NCBI RefSeq assembly: GCF_030269905.1
Contig: NZ_BSVC01000003.1
Coordinates: 553,356 to 617,355 of the forward strand
Reading direction: 5' to 3'
Length of the DNA: 64,000 nt
Origin: Pelosinus sp. IPA-1
GTDB taxonomy: Bacteria > Bacillota > Negativicutes > DSM-13327
The position numbers were made by a program, and so were the translations under genes. The notes beneath the pieces are model-generated. The model saw only the letters and a program-made list of their open reading frames with translations. It did not search any database and was not told the DNA's origin. This document shows, piece by piece, positions 47,164 through 56,618 of the stretch (the first letter of the stretch is position 1; each line of letters starts with the position of its first letter).

Positions 47164-48051
47164 ATGCAGCTCGTGGACAAAGAACATAAAATGAAATTAC
47201 TATATGATTATTATATGAAATATGTATTTATTGCTAGTGCTGGTTTTATGACGTTAATTATCGTAACAATCATTATCTTTGTAGGTGGTCAAGGATTGTT
47301 GACCTTTAGCGAGGTAAGCCCTCTTGATTTTTTCCTTTCAGCAAAATGGGATCCTATGGGAAGTCAGTTTGGCGCGTTAAGTTTTATTACAGGTTCTCTA
47401 ACCGTTACAGCCTTAGCAATTTTATTAGGGGCACCCTTGGGGTTGGCTGGTGCTGTATTTATGGCGAAGATAGCCCCCCCTTGGTTAAGTAAGATTATGA
47501 GGCCTGCTACTGATTTATATGTAGCAATACCCTCTGTGGTATATGGTTTTGTTGGCCTGACAATTATTGTTCCCTTTATTCGAACTTATTTTCATGTCAA
47601 TATGGGTTTTGGCTTATTGGCGGCTGCTATTATTTTGGCGATTATGATTTTACCAACGATCGTTAGCATTTCAGAAGATGCATTGCGTTTTGTTCCTAAA
47701 AGCTTGGAAGAGGCTTCCTTAGCACTAGGGGCAACCAGATGGCAGACCATTTGGAATGTATTATTGCCCGCGGCTTTACCTGGTATCTTAACATCGATTA
47801 TCTTGGCAATGGCAAGAGCGGTAGGAGAAACCATGGCAGTGCAAATGGTGATTGGCAATACGCCACAATTGGCGACCTCTCTATTTATGCCTACTTCTAC
47901 ATTGCCTAGTGAAATTGTCGTAGAAATGGGTAATACACCCTTTGGTTCTGCTTGGGGAAATTCTTTGTTTTTAATGGCATTCGTTCTTTTAGTGTTGTCT
48001 TTGCTGATGATTCTTATCATTCGGCGTATTGCTAGAAAGAGGGTGGTTTAA
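47164..48051 (+). CDS. pstC: Phosphate ABC transporter permease PstC
   Basis: Membrane permease of the Pst importer, 295 residues with about six helices. The N-terminal GGQGLLTFSEVSPLDFF and the EAA loop (SLEEASLALGATRWQTIWNVLLPAALPG) identify PstC. ATG at 47164 follows AGGAGG. pstA begins at the next base after its stop. No phosphate-binding PstS gene precedes it, contrary to usual pstSCAB order. Confidence 0.93.
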   Translation: MQLVDKEHKMKLLYDYYMKYVFIASAGFMTLIIVTIIIFVGGQGLLTFSEVSPLDFFLSAKWDPMGSQFGALSFITGSLTVTALAILLGAPLGLAGAVFMAKIAPPWLSKIMRPATDLYVAIPSVVYGFVGLTIIVPFIRTYFHVNMGFGLLAAAIILAIMILPTIVSISEDALRFVPKSLEEASLALGATRWQTIWNVLLPAALPGILTSIILAMARAVGETMAVQMVIGNTPQLATSLFMPTSTLPSEIVVEMGNTPFGSAWGNSLFLMAFVLLVLSLLMILIIRRIARKRVV

Positions 48052-48912
48052 ATGTCCGCAAAGATAGTAGATAAAGTTGCGACGATGGCAATGTGGTTTG
48101 CAGGTATTGTAATTTTAGGCATTTTAGCTGCCTTTTTATTATTTATTTTATATAAGGGAGTACCAGTATTGTCCTGGGACTTTATTTTTGGTCGATCTAG
48201 TGATATTGAGGCGGGTGGCGGCGTTGGTGGCCAGCTTTTTAATTCCTTTTATATTCTAATTTTATCTTTGTTAGTTTCTATACCCCTGGCTATTGGTGCA
48301 GGTGTTTATTTGGCAGAATATGCAGGGAACAATCGTCTAACGGATATTATTCGTTTAAGTACGGAGAGTTTAGCTACCGTTCCTTCCATTGTTCTGGGGT
48401 TATTTGGTATGATTGTATTTGTGAATTTTTTAGGTATGGGTTTTAGTATTATCGGTGGAGCCTTGACTCTTACCTTGCTGAATTTACCTGTATTGGTGAG
48501 GGTCACGGAAGAAGCAGTACGGACCGTTCCTGTGCATTACCGAGAAGCGAGTCTAGCTCTTGGAGCTACCAAGTGGCAAACAATTTGGCGAGTTGTATTA
48601 CCAAATGCTTTGCCGGGTATTATAACGGGTATCACGCTGACCGCAGGTAGAGCTTTAGGAGAAACGGCGATTTTAATCTTTACAGCTGGTACAACGGTTG
48701 GTCGGCAAATGGTCAATTTTGATGTGACAGCAGCAGGAGAAACTTTAGCTGTACATCTTTGGTATGTTATGGCGGTAGGGCTTGTACCTGACAGAGTTGA
48801 TATAGCCAACGGCGCTGGAGCCTTACTGATTATTACCATTTTAATGCTGAATTTATTGTTCACCATACCTAGTAAAGTTCTTCAGAAAAAGTTAGGTGTT
48901 GGTAATCATTGA
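48052..48912 (+). CDS. pstA: Phosphate ABC transporter permease PstA
   Basis: Second Pst permease, 286 residues with about six helices. GGGVGGQLFNSFYIL and the EAA loop (YREASLALGATKWQTIWRVVLPNALPG) are typical of PstA. The start lies directly after the pstC stop, with the site GAGGGTGG inside pstC. A strong terminator follows. Confidence 0.93.
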   Translation: MSAKIVDKVATMAMWFAGIVILGILAAFLLFILYKGVPVLSWDFIFGRSSDIEAGGGVGGQLFNSFYILILSLLVSIPLAIGAGVYLAEYAGNNRLTDIIRLSTESLATVPSIVLGLFGMIVFVNFLGMGFSIIGGALTLTLLNLPVLVRVTEEAVRTVPVHYREASLALGATKWQTIWRVVLPNALPGIITGITLTAGRALGETAILIFTAGTTVGRQMVNFDVTAAGETLAVHLWYVMAVGLVPDRVDIANGAGALLIITILMLNLLFTIPSKVLQKKLGVGNH

Positions 48913-48943
48913 TTGGTAATTGACAACGGACATTTATTATATG

Positions 48944-48987
48944 GAAAAAGAGATTGTTTCCGCAATGGGAACAATCTCTTTTTTTAC
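48944..48987 (+). terminator. Intrinsic terminator of pstC-pstA
   Basis: Stem AAAAAGAGATTGTTTCC with its near-complement around GCAAT, then a seven-T run. Family B copy 2 begins directly at the T-run. Confidence 0.87.
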
Positions 48988-49085
48988 GGAGTCAGAAAAT
49001 ATAACCACTTTCTTGATTCCAAGTAAGAACGACTAAGGCTTCTACCTGCGTCCGAGGACTTGGCCTAAGCCAAGTCTTTTCTTAT
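48986..49085 (+). repeat. Family B repeat, copy 2
   Basis: About 100 bp, nearly identical to 1987-2085: GGAGTCAGAAA / TTTCTTGATTCC hairpin, then GACTTGGC / GCCAAGTC hairpin and TCTTTTCTTAT. It lies between pstA and the first ger operon. The following 138 bp before gerA show no clear promoter. Confidence 0.87.
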
Positions 49086-49223
49086 TTAGAATATAAAAAT
49101 GTAAAGATGCAATGATGCAAGTACATCACACAAGGGGAAAGGATCCCCGCTTCCTATCTTTTTTAGTAGTAAAAAAATTCATTTTGGTAAAGCTATAAGA
49201 AGATAAATAGGGGAGGTAGTAGC

Positions 49224-51101
49224 ATGGAGAAAAATACGGTTAGTAAGATAGTTTCTGATATGGCAAACTTGCTACTGTTTCAACCACCCAAAGAGCCTAA
49301 TCCTTTTGTTCTTGATGAAACAGAGTATGATACGGAGGAAAGGAATAATTTCTCGTCATCAGCCTTACAAGAACGTAGTCGTGAGATGGAATTTTTATTG
49401 GATTATGCTAGAGGTTTAAAAGAATTTCTCAATAAAACAATAAAAACCTTGCAGAATAGCCCAGAGACTGGAGTAATAGAAACCGTCAAAAAAGATTTTG
49501 AAAAAATAGAGACTCAGTGGACAGAAATAAAAGAAATACTTCTTGAGAATCGCAGTACGGATGGTATGTATAATAATTCTGTTGTAAGCACCAGTCTAGA
49601 TGGAAACGAAAAAATCTTAGAAATCATCTACAATTTGCCCATAAACAAAGATATTGTAATTCGAAAAATTAGCATTGCGACCCAGCCTAGAATACAAGTC
49701 ATGATGGTATTTATGGATGGCTTAATTGATAAAAAAGTTGTGAATCTGTCAATTCTAGGACCCTTATTATTTATGCAAGAGCGGAAGGAAAAGCTAGAAG
49801 GGGACGATTTAATCGGTTCTATTATGGAAAAATGCTTGCCCAGTGGACAAGCTACACGAATCAACAGCTTTGTAGAGGTACAACAGGGAATTAACACGGG
49901 CGATGCCATCTTATTTTTTGAAGGTAGTAATGAAGCGGTGGCTGTAGAAGCAAAAGGCTATGAACACCGTAGTATTGGTAAACCGGAAACAGAACAGTCG
50001 GTACGTGGTTCACAAAACGCCTTTACTGAAGTATTGCGTGTTAATACGGCATTAATTCGAACTATGCTGCATGCTAGTGACCTTGTAACAGAAATGATTC
50101 CCGTAGGGGCTCGGGGAAATTCCAATTGTGCGGTAATGTATATAAAATCAATTGCCAATGAACAGCTTGTTTCAGAAGTAAAAAGGCGGATTAAAGGAAT
50201 TCGTGTAGATTTCATTGCAGATTCAGGTATCTTAGAACATTTGATTGTAGATGATCCTCGCAGTCCCTTCCCTCAGACTCTGTCAACAGAACGACCGGAT
50301 CGAATGGCGGTGCACTTAGTAGAAGGACGGGTCGGAATTTTAGTTGATGGTAGTCCTTTTGGCCATATTGTACCTGTTTCCATATTTACTTTAATGCATG
50401 CTTCTGATGACTTTAGTTTAAATCTTTATTATACCAATATGCTTCGAATCATTCGCTGGTTTAGCGCCATGTTGTCCTTATTACTACCAGCCTTATATCT
50501 GGCAATTAGCACTTTTCATCAGGAGGCAATACCAACGGACTTACTGTTATCCATTACAGCTGCCAGGGCACAAGTACCTTTTCCTACTATTATAGAAATC
50601 TTGCTAATGGAAATCTCCTTTGAGCTGATTCGTGAAGGGGGACTTCGTATTCCTGGTATCTTAGGATCAACGATTGGTATCGTAGGTGCATTGATTTTAG
50701 GGCAAACGGCAGTTACGGCAAAGATTGTAAGTCCCATGATGGTAATTGTCATTGCAGTGACGGGCCTAGCCTCCTATAGTATCCCAGATTATCGCTTAGC
50801 CTCTGCTTTTCGCTTATTTCGATTTCTATTTATCGCATTAGCAATGGGGATGGGTCTTATTGGAATTGCTTGTGGTCTCCTGGTTTTAGTTGCGATTATC
50901 TCTTCAATGAAATCTTTTGGTATGCCTTATTTGACACCTGTAGCACCAAAGACGGTATATGGTGGAGATGTAGTTCTCAGAAGCCCTGTTTACCAGCAGC
51001 CAAGAAGACCTGATGAACTCAATACAAAGGACCCTGTAAGGCAAGAAACTATTAGTAGAATGTGGACTAAAAAGCGAAGAAAAGGGGATAAGGATGAATA
51101 G
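49224..51101 (+). CDS. gerKA: Spore germinant receptor A subunit (GerKA-like), receptor 1
   Basis: A 625-residue GerA-family protein. A long hydrophilic N-terminal part includes an extra charged extension of about 100 residues with LNKTIKTL-type helices. The conserved core GDAILFFEGSNEAVAVEAKGYEHRSIGKPETEQ.. and the C-terminal membrane half with about five helices follow. GerA, GerB and GerC subunits form the inner-membrane receptor that senses nutrients in dormant spores. ATG follows GGGGAGGT. It overlaps the B subunit gene by 8 bp. Confidence 0.92.
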   Translation: MEKNTVSKIVSDMANLLLFQPPKEPNPFVLDETEYDTEERNNFSSSALQERSREMEFLLDYARGLKEFLNKTIKTLQNSPETGVIETVKKDFEKIETQWTEIKEILLENRSTDGMYNNSVVSTSLDGNEKILEIIYNLPINKDIVIRKISIATQPRIQVMMVFMDGLIDKKVVNLSILGPLLFMQERKEKLEGDDLIGSIMEKCLPSGQATRINSFVEVQQGINTGDAILFFEGSNEAVAVEAKGYEHRSIGKPETEQSVRGSQNAFTEVLRVNTALIRTMLHASDLVTEMIPVGARGNSNCAVMYIKSIANEQLVSEVKRRIKGIRVDFIADSGILEHLIVDDPRSPFPQTLSTERPDRMAVHLVEGRVGILVDGSPFGHIVPVSIFTLMHASDDFSLNLYYTNMLRIIRWFSAMLSLLLPALYLAISTFHQEAIPTDLLLSITAARAQVPFPTIIEILLMEISFELIREGGLRIPGILGSTIGIVGALILGQTAVTAKIVSPMMVIVIAVTGLASYSIPDYRLASAFRLFRFLFIALAMGMGLIGIACGLLVLVAIISSMKSFGMPYLTPVAPKTVYGGDVVLRSPVYQQPRRPDELNTKDPVRQETISRMWTKKRRKGDKDE

Positions 51102-52191
51102 CTATCATACGGGGAAGTTAGGTCTAATGGATGGTGTAGGACTAGTTTTTTGGCTTGTAATTCCTCGGCTATTTTTGTCTACCATTTCAAATCTAATTCA
51201 GGAAAATGGGCAGATTTTGTGGCTAGCAGAAGTTGTATACACAGTAATACCTTTATTGGTTTTTTTTATGATGGTTTATGTGAGCAAATATGCAACTGGA
51301 GATATTCTTATTGTATTACAGAAGCTAGTAGGGGAGCTGGGAGCATGGTTTATACTCTTAATCTACAGTGTTATGTTTCTGAGTAATAGTGCCTTGACCT
51401 TGCGTCTATATGCAGAATATACCTTAGAGACTGCTTTGCCTCAGGTAGAATTCCAATTGGTGATCGTTTGGTATGTTATTACTGTTGGCGTTATATGTTA
51501 TTTAGGTATAGAAGCATTGACGCGTACGGGTTATATTGTTTTCCCATTCTTACTCGGTGGACTTGTTTTAATATTACTTATGCTTATTCCTTTTTATATT
51601 GGCTACAATTTAACTCCTTGGCAGGGGTATGGCTTTTTTCGCGTGATTACTTCGGGAGTCAATGGCGCAGGTTATAATTTTGGCGTATTGTCCCTAATTT
51701 TTTTGGCGCCTGCATTTCAAAATGTACAAACCATAAAAAAAGCGGCGCTTTATGCGTTATGTGGCGCAGGGGTATTACGAATTAGTTTTAGTTTGGTCTA
51801 CATAATGGTTTTTGGAGTTTTAGGATCGGAAAAGACGATGCCCCTTTTCGAATTGGCACGTTTAGTTTATCTCAATCAGTATATTCAACGGATTGAAGCT
51901 TTATTTATCATAGGTTGGGTAATCTTGGGGTTATTAGCAGTTGCCGGTGGTTTATACGTCGCATTATATTTAATTGCCATGTTACTCAAATTACCGACAT
52001 TAAGGCCTATTGTGCCTTTAGGAGCGTTAATTATTGGAAATTTGGCCATGCTTCCTCCTGATATTGGTTATACCCTTAAAGTAGATCAATATTTACTAGC
52101 GGCACTTGATATTGGTATATACGTTTTTCCTACACTGTTGTTTAGCATGGCATTGTGGAAAAGGAGGAAGGAAGGATGTACCTCCGTTTAA
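51094..52191 (+). CDS. gerKB: Spore germinant receptor B subunit (GerKB-like), receptor 1
   Basis: A 365-residue membrane protein of the GerB/APC-like spore permease family with about ten helices; the B subunit is thought to form the ligand-binding channel part. ATG at 51094 lies inside the end of the A gene behind AAGGGG. The C subunit start lies 16 bp before its stop. Ligand identity cannot be predicted. Confidence 0.9.
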   Translation: MNSYHTGKLGLMDGVGLVFWLVIPRLFLSTISNLIQENGQILWLAEVVYTVIPLLVFFMMVYVSKYATGDILIVLQKLVGELGAWFILLIYSVMFLSNSALTLRLYAEYTLETALPQVEFQLVIVWYVITVGVICYLGIEALTRTGYIVFPFLLGGLVLILLMLIPFYIGYNLTPWQGYGFFRVITSGVNGAGYNFGVLSLIFLAPAFQNVQTIKKAALYALCGAGVLRISFSLVYIMVFGVLGSEKTMPLFELARLVYLNQYIQRIEALFIIGWVILGLLAVAGGLYVALYLIAMLLKLPTLRPIVPLGALIIGNLAMLPPDIGYTLKVDQYLLAALDIGIYVFPTLLFSMALWKRRKEGCTSV

Positions 52192-53423
52192 TTGTAGGGA
52201 TTATTTTAGTGGGGGTGTCTATGGTGCTTTCTGGCTGTAATGGGGCGCGAGAAAGCAATGAGGTTGCTTATATTATTGCTATGGGCCTTGATAAAGCAGA
52301 GGAAAAAGGAATGGTTACAGTAACATACAAGATCGCTAAACCCAGTGTAGAAGGTAGTAAAGAACCTGGAGGAGATGCCTTTCTAATCAGCAATACAGCA
52401 GTAACCATAGCCGAATCACTTAATCTGCTTAATTCTATAATCGCAGCTAAGCCTTCACTCTCGCATACGAAAGTATTAGTGCTAGGAGAAGAATTATCCA
52501 GGCAGGGATTAACGGATATTTGGGGGTCTCTGTTTCGGTATCGGGAATATCGTGGATCAATGTTTGTTTTAATAGCACGTGGTACAGCTAAACAGTTTTT
52601 AGAGGAAAGCAAGCCTACTACAAATATGTCACCCGCTAAGTATTTTGAAACCGTGCTTATTTCAGGAGAGGAATCAGGTTATTTTCTGCGTACTAGCTTT
52701 CATCAATTTTACCACCGGCTTAAAAGCAGAAGTTCTCAACCTTATGCCACGTTAGTTGCCATCAATCCACAATCTGGTAAAGGGCAGATTGCCGTGCCCA
52801 AAGTTCCCGGCGGCAAGATCAATGGCTACATTGCGGGAGAGATCCCCCGTGAAGGGGGAACTTCTGCAGAGTTTGCAGGTACTGCCATATTTTCTGGAGA
52901 TAAAATGGTGGGAATGCTAAGCACAACGGAAACCCGTATGTTATCAATGTTATTAGGTGCATACCACCGTGGATTTTTATCCGTAGAAGATCCTCTTGAC
53001 CCTAAATCTTATGTAAACGTTTATTTGCGATTAGGTTCCTCTCCTAAAATTAAAGCGACCCTAGAGGATGGTCATCCCCTAATTACTGTTAAGATCTTAC
53101 TGGAAGGTGAATTTACCAATATTACATCGGGGATTAACTACGAGGAAGATAGTTATTTAAAGTTAGTAGAATCTCAGATAAATAATGTTTTACAAGAAGA
53201 AATGGTCAATTTTATTAAACATACCCAAGAGCTTAACTCGGATGTCGCAGGATTCGGCTATTACATGCACCCCCTATTTTCCAATATGCAAGATTTCTTG
53301 GATTATAACTGGAATGAAAAATACAATCAGGCAGAAGTGCATGTTGAAATCAACACGAAAATTCGTCGCACTGGTTTGATGCTTAGAACCGTTCCGATGG
53401 AAATAATCGAAAAAGGAGAATAA
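52176..53423 (+). CDS. gerKC: Spore germinant receptor C subunit (GerKC-like lipoprotein), receptor 1
   Basis: A 415-residue lipoprotein with lipobox VLSGC. GerC subunits sit on the outer face of the inner spore membrane. The usual GCWDxxEL sequence after the lipid Cys is replaced by GCNGARESNE, but the following AYIIAMGLDKAEEKG and later KFLEESKPTTNMSPAKYF fit the family. Start 52176 follows AAGGAGGAAGG; an in-frame ATG at 52155 lies before this site. Confidence 0.88.
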   Translation: MYLRLIVGIILVGVSMVLSGCNGARESNEVAYIIAMGLDKAEEKGMVTVTYKIAKPSVEGSKEPGGDAFLISNTAVTIAESLNLLNSIIAAKPSLSHTKVLVLGEELSRQGLTDIWGSLFRYREYRGSMFVLIARGTAKQFLEESKPTTNMSPAKYFETVLISGEESGYFLRTSFHQFYHRLKSRSSQPYATLVAINPQSGKGQIAVPKVPGGKINGYIAGEIPREGGTSAEFAGTAIFSGDKMVGMLSTTETRMLSMLLGAYHRGFLSVEDPLDPKSYVNVYLRLGSSPKIKATLEDGHPLITVKILLEGEFTNITSGINYEEDSYLKLVESQINNVLQEEMVNFIKHTQELNSDVAGFGYYMHPLFSNMQDFLDYNWNEKYNQAEVHVEINTKIRRTGLMLRTVPMEIIEKGE

Positions 53424-53426
53424 GAC

Positions 53427-53591
53427 ATGGAATATGTGTTTTTATTATTGGCTTTATTAGCTGGTGTCCACGGAATTTCATTTTGCCTATGGTTAAAAAA
53501 AAATGGAAATCGATTAGGGGCCTTTGGAGTAATTGTTCTTGCGCTTTTAAATATAGTCTTACCTATTTATAACATAATAAGGGAGGGGTAA
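53427..53591 (+). CDS. Small two-helix membrane protein, GerKD-like
   Basis: A 54-residue protein with two hydrophobic helices (residues 4-21 and 31-50) joined by a basic WLKKNGNR turn. It starts 3 bp after the gerKC stop behind AAAGGAG. Small two-helix D subunits are known in germinant receptor operons of Bacillus (GerKD type), where they modulate germination, and this position fits. Sequence similarity cannot be judged at this size. Confidence 0.65.
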   Translation: MEYVFLLLALLAGVHGISFCLWLKKNGNRLGAFGVIVLALLNIVLPIYNIIREG

Positions 53592-53649
53592 TGAATGTAT
53601 TTGAATTTTCCGCTCATACTACAAGTAAAGTAATAAGGAGGCAAAAAAG

Positions 53650-54624
53650 ATGGGATTTAAAAAATGGTATCTAATTGCAACATTAGTAATCGGTGTGCTT
53701 TTGATGAGTGGTTGCTCTCTCTTAAAAACGCCTCAGTCCAAGCCGGATCAACAAACTCCGCCGCCTGCTAATCAGAAGCAAGCGATACAAGGGAACGAAC
53801 CTGATATTACTGTCTTTATGCATGAAACAGGGGAAAAGAAAACCATGAAGATGGAAGAGTATATAGCAGGTGTAGTCGCAGGGGAAATGAAAAATGACTG
53901 GCCAGTAGAGGCTTTAGCAGCACAAGCTATATTGGCAAGGACATTTACGGTACAAGCCATAGAAGAAAAGGGAGGTGTACCGGCAAGGGGAACACAAGCA
54001 TCTACAGATATTAAGGAATTTCAAGCCTATGATGGGAAATCAGTAAATGATCGTGTTAAAAAGGCAGTTGAAATGACACGAGGAATGATAGCTACCTATC
54101 AAGGCAAACCAATCCATGCTTGGTTTCACGCTTCTGCCGGTGGTATCACAGCAACGGCGAAAGAAGGGCTTAACTTTAAGGATGAGGAACCTCCCTACAT
54201 TCAATCTGTTAACTCTCCTGATGAACTAGCTCCTAGTGATGTACAAAATTGGACGGCTTCTTTCACGAAAAAAGAAATGATGGAAGTTATGACAAAAATG
54301 GGGAAAACGGCTGCTACTATCGAAAGTGTAGAGATTGGAAAAAAAGGACCTTCAGGCCGTGCAACCACATTACTAATTAACAAAACTTTAGAAGTTTCCG
54401 CACCAGAGGTAAGGGTAGGACTGGGCAGTACAAAACTTAAATCCATGCTGTTAGACAAGGTAGAAGTTAGCGGTGAAACGATAGTCTTTACCGGTAAGGG
54501 GTATGGTCATGGAGTAGGATTATCCCAATGGGGGGCAAATAATTTAGCAGCGAAAGGCAAGAAACCTGAGGAGATCATTGGACAATACTTCAAGGATGTA
54601 ACAATTGAAAAACGTTGGAACTAA
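53650..54624 (+). CDS. SpoIID/LytB-domain lipoprotein 2
   Basis: A 324-residue SpoIID-family protein with lipobox LLMSGC (Cys22) and the catalytic-type Glu79 in YIAGVVAGEM, followed by EALAAQAILARTF and GYGHGVGLSQWGA. It is a paralogue of the protein at 16900; both share a lipid anchor, the KKGPSGR segment and the layout. It follows the first ger operon behind AAGGAGG, 58 bp after the D-like gene, so it may act on peptidoglycan during sporulation or germination. Family A copy 7 starts at its stop codon. Confidence 0.85.
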   Translation: MGFKKWYLIATLVIGVLLMSGCSLLKTPQSKPDQQTPPPANQKQAIQGNEPDITVFMHETGEKKTMKMEEYIAGVVAGEMKNDWPVEALAAQAILARTFTVQAIEEKGGVPARGTQASTDIKEFQAYDGKSVNDRVKKAVEMTRGMIATYQGKPIHAWFHASAGGITATAKEGLNFKDEEPPYIQSVNSPDELAPSDVQNWTASFTKKEMMEVMTKMGKTAATIESVEIGKKGPSGRATTLLINKTLEVSAPEVRVGLGSTKLKSMLLDKVEVSGETIVFTGKGYGHGVGLSQWGANNLAAKGKKPEEIIGQYFKDVTIEKRWN

Positions 54625-54831
54625 TAAAGAAGACTTGATTCAGATGGAGTTTTAACTCCATCTGAATTTAAGTCCCACTTATCCAGGGACTTAGCCGCCT
54701 TGGGTCCGGGGACCCTTAGAGCGAACTTATTTCGAGTTTACAGACTGTTATCCTGACCAGAGGAAGGGTATTACAGACCTGTTAACGAGATCGAAGATGG
54801 GAGTCTTAGAGCGGTTTAGTCATCGGATAAA
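54625..54831 (+). repeat. Family A repeat, copy 7 (long form)
   Basis: Starts next to the stop codon of the SpoIID-like gene. Hairpin 1 is clean; hairpin 2 contains the central module (about 54698-54792), here joined without the CTTAACTCCCACTTAT arm present in copies 4 and 8. A separate terminator (54833-54864) follows. Confidence 0.87.
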
Positions 54832-54832
54832 A

Positions 54833-54864
54833 AACAGCCAGAATAATAATCTGGCTGTTTTTCT
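54833..54864 (+). terminator. Intrinsic terminator
   Basis: Stem AACAGCCAGA / TCTGGCTGTT with a 7-nt loop, then TTTTCT. It isolates the second ger operon from the SpoIID-like gene. Confidence 0.83.
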
Positions 54865-54941
54865 ATGTAATATTATTATTGATCTTGGTATAAAGAGAGA
54901 GTGAAACGCAAAAAATAGTAATTACAGGAAGGAGGAATGGT

Positions 54942-56618
54942 ATGAAAAGGTTGAAATGCTCTAAGATTCGGAAACTATCAGCGGATAGGCCTGAAGCTTC
55001 GGTACAACTAGCTAAAAAAGAATTGAATAAATTACAACAGATGACCAGTCAAAGCATCTCCGTAAGCGATGAGATAGAGCAGATTGTTGCTGATCTTCGT
55101 CGAGTTGCGGCACCATCCTCCGAACCCTTTGTTTTTACGAAAAAATTGAAAGAAAACAGGGAATTATTAGGAGCTATTTTTAAAGATTGCGGTGATATTG
55201 AATTTCGTAATTTTGATGCGGGCGGAAAGAAAGCACTAATCGTTTATCTTGAAGGTATGGCTGACACTTCTAATCTAGAAAGAAATGTAATTAAGCCGCT
55301 GATGAGCCAGACGGGACCTGATAATCCGAATACAGGTAACCTAGCTGAAATTTTTGCTACGATGAAAAGTATTTCAGAGCATATCTTGGGTGCTTCTTCT
55401 GTAAGTGTTTTAACCAAAGCTAGTGCAGCAATTGATGCAGTGATGACGGGAAATGCTCTTCTTTTAATGGATGGTCTTTCTGAAGGTTTGAGCATTTCTG
55501 CTGTTAAATACGTGAAACGTGATATTGGCGAAGCGAATAATGAACATATTTTAAGAGGACCCAATGAAGCCTTTAATGAAGGTCTTCCAGACAATATTGT
55601 TTTGGTACGCCGCCGCTCTCGGGATACCAATCTTAAAGTGCAGATATTAAAAATAGGGGAACGGACGAAGACTTCTGTTGCCGTACTGTATGTAGCAAAT
55701 TTAGTGAAACCAGGCTTAGTGCAAGAGGTAGAGCGCCGCCTAGGATTGATCAAAACGGATAAAATATTAGCTTCAGCTAAGATTGAGGAATTTATCGTAG
55801 ATCATCCTTGGTCACCTTTTCCCCAGCTTCAAACAACAGAAAGGCCAGACAAAGTTCTTGCGGCATTATATGAGGGCAGGGTAGGAATTATCGTAGATGG
55901 TACACCTGCTACACTATTAGTTCCCTGTACGTATAATGTGATGATGCAATCTCCGGATGATTATACAATACAACCAGTAATCTCCAGTCTCATTCGCTTG
56001 ACTAGAAATGCGGCAGCCTTTATTGCTATTTATCTACCAGCTATTTATGTTTCTGTAGTTTCATACCATCCAGGAATGTTACCGACTACTATGGCGATTT
56101 CTATTGCAGAACTGAGGGCTCGTACTCCTTTTCCTTCTTTTTTAGAAGCTTTTATGATGGAAGTCTTACTAGAAGTGTTTCAAGAGGCTATCGTTCGTCT
56201 ACCCCTAAGATTGTCTGGTGCCGCCACTATGCTTGGTGCATTTGTTGTTGGGACCACAGTAGTGCAAGCAGGGTTAATTAACCCATTGCTAGTAGTCGTT
56301 GTTGCGATTACCGCCATTTCTTCTTACTCTATGCCTTCTTATCCCTTCAATTTGGCCTTGCGTTGGCTGCGAATTCCCATGCTGATGTTAGCATCTATAT
56401 TAGGATTATATGGAGTCATAATAGGAATATTAGCGGTAACAATACATGCATGTTCTCTGCGTAGTTTTGGTGAATCCTATATTGGAGGATTGTTTGATAT
56501 TGATCTTTTATCCGATTGGAAAGATGGTATAGTCAGGCTGCCTGCTAAATTACTAAAAGAAAGGCCTAAAGAATTTGGTGCTAAGGATCTAACGAGGATT
56601 GGTGAGGAGGATGGCTAA
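54942..56618 (+). CDS. gerKA: Spore germinant receptor A subunit (GerKA-like), receptor 2
   Basis: A 558-residue GerA-family protein with core motifs such as LLLMDGLSEGLSISAVKYVKR, RGPNEAFNEGL and VDHPWSPFPQLQTTERPDK, then a membrane C-terminal half. It is shorter at the N-terminus than the receptor 1 subunit and clearly diverged from it. ATG at 54942 follows AAGGAGGAA. The B subunit overlaps its end. First gene of a four-gene operon A-B-C-C. Confidence 0.92.
   Translation: MKRLKCSKIRKLSADRPEASVQLAKKELNKLQQMTSQSISVSDEIEQIVADLRRVAAPSSEPFVFTKKLKENRELLGAIFKDCGDIEFRNFDAGGKKALIVYLEGMADTSNLERNVIKPLMSQTGPDNPNTGNLAEIFATMKSISEHILGASSVSVLTKASAAIDAVMTGNALLLMDGLSEGLSISAVKYVKRDIGEANNEHILRGPNEAFNEGLPDNIVLVRRRSRDTNLKVQILKIGERTKTSVAVLYVANLVKPGLVQEVERRLGLIKTDKILASAKIEEFIVDHPWSPFPQLQTTERPDKVLAALYEGRVGIIVDGTPATLLVPCTYNVMMQSPDDYTIQPVISSLIRLTRNAAAFIAIYLPAIYVSVVSYHPGMLPTTMAISIAELRARTPFPSFLEAFMMEVLLEVFQEAIVRLPLRLSGAATMLGAFVVGTTVVQAGLINPLLVVVVAITAISSYSMPSYPFNLALRWLRIPMLMLASILGLYGVIIGILAVTIHACSLRSFGESYIGGLFDIDLLSDWKDGIVRLPAKLLKERPKEFGAKDLTRIGEEDG

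Noticed and set aside
54864-54941. SigG promoter for the second ger operon
   Set aside because: GTATA with AAAAATA 18 bp later matches too few -10 positions to be called.
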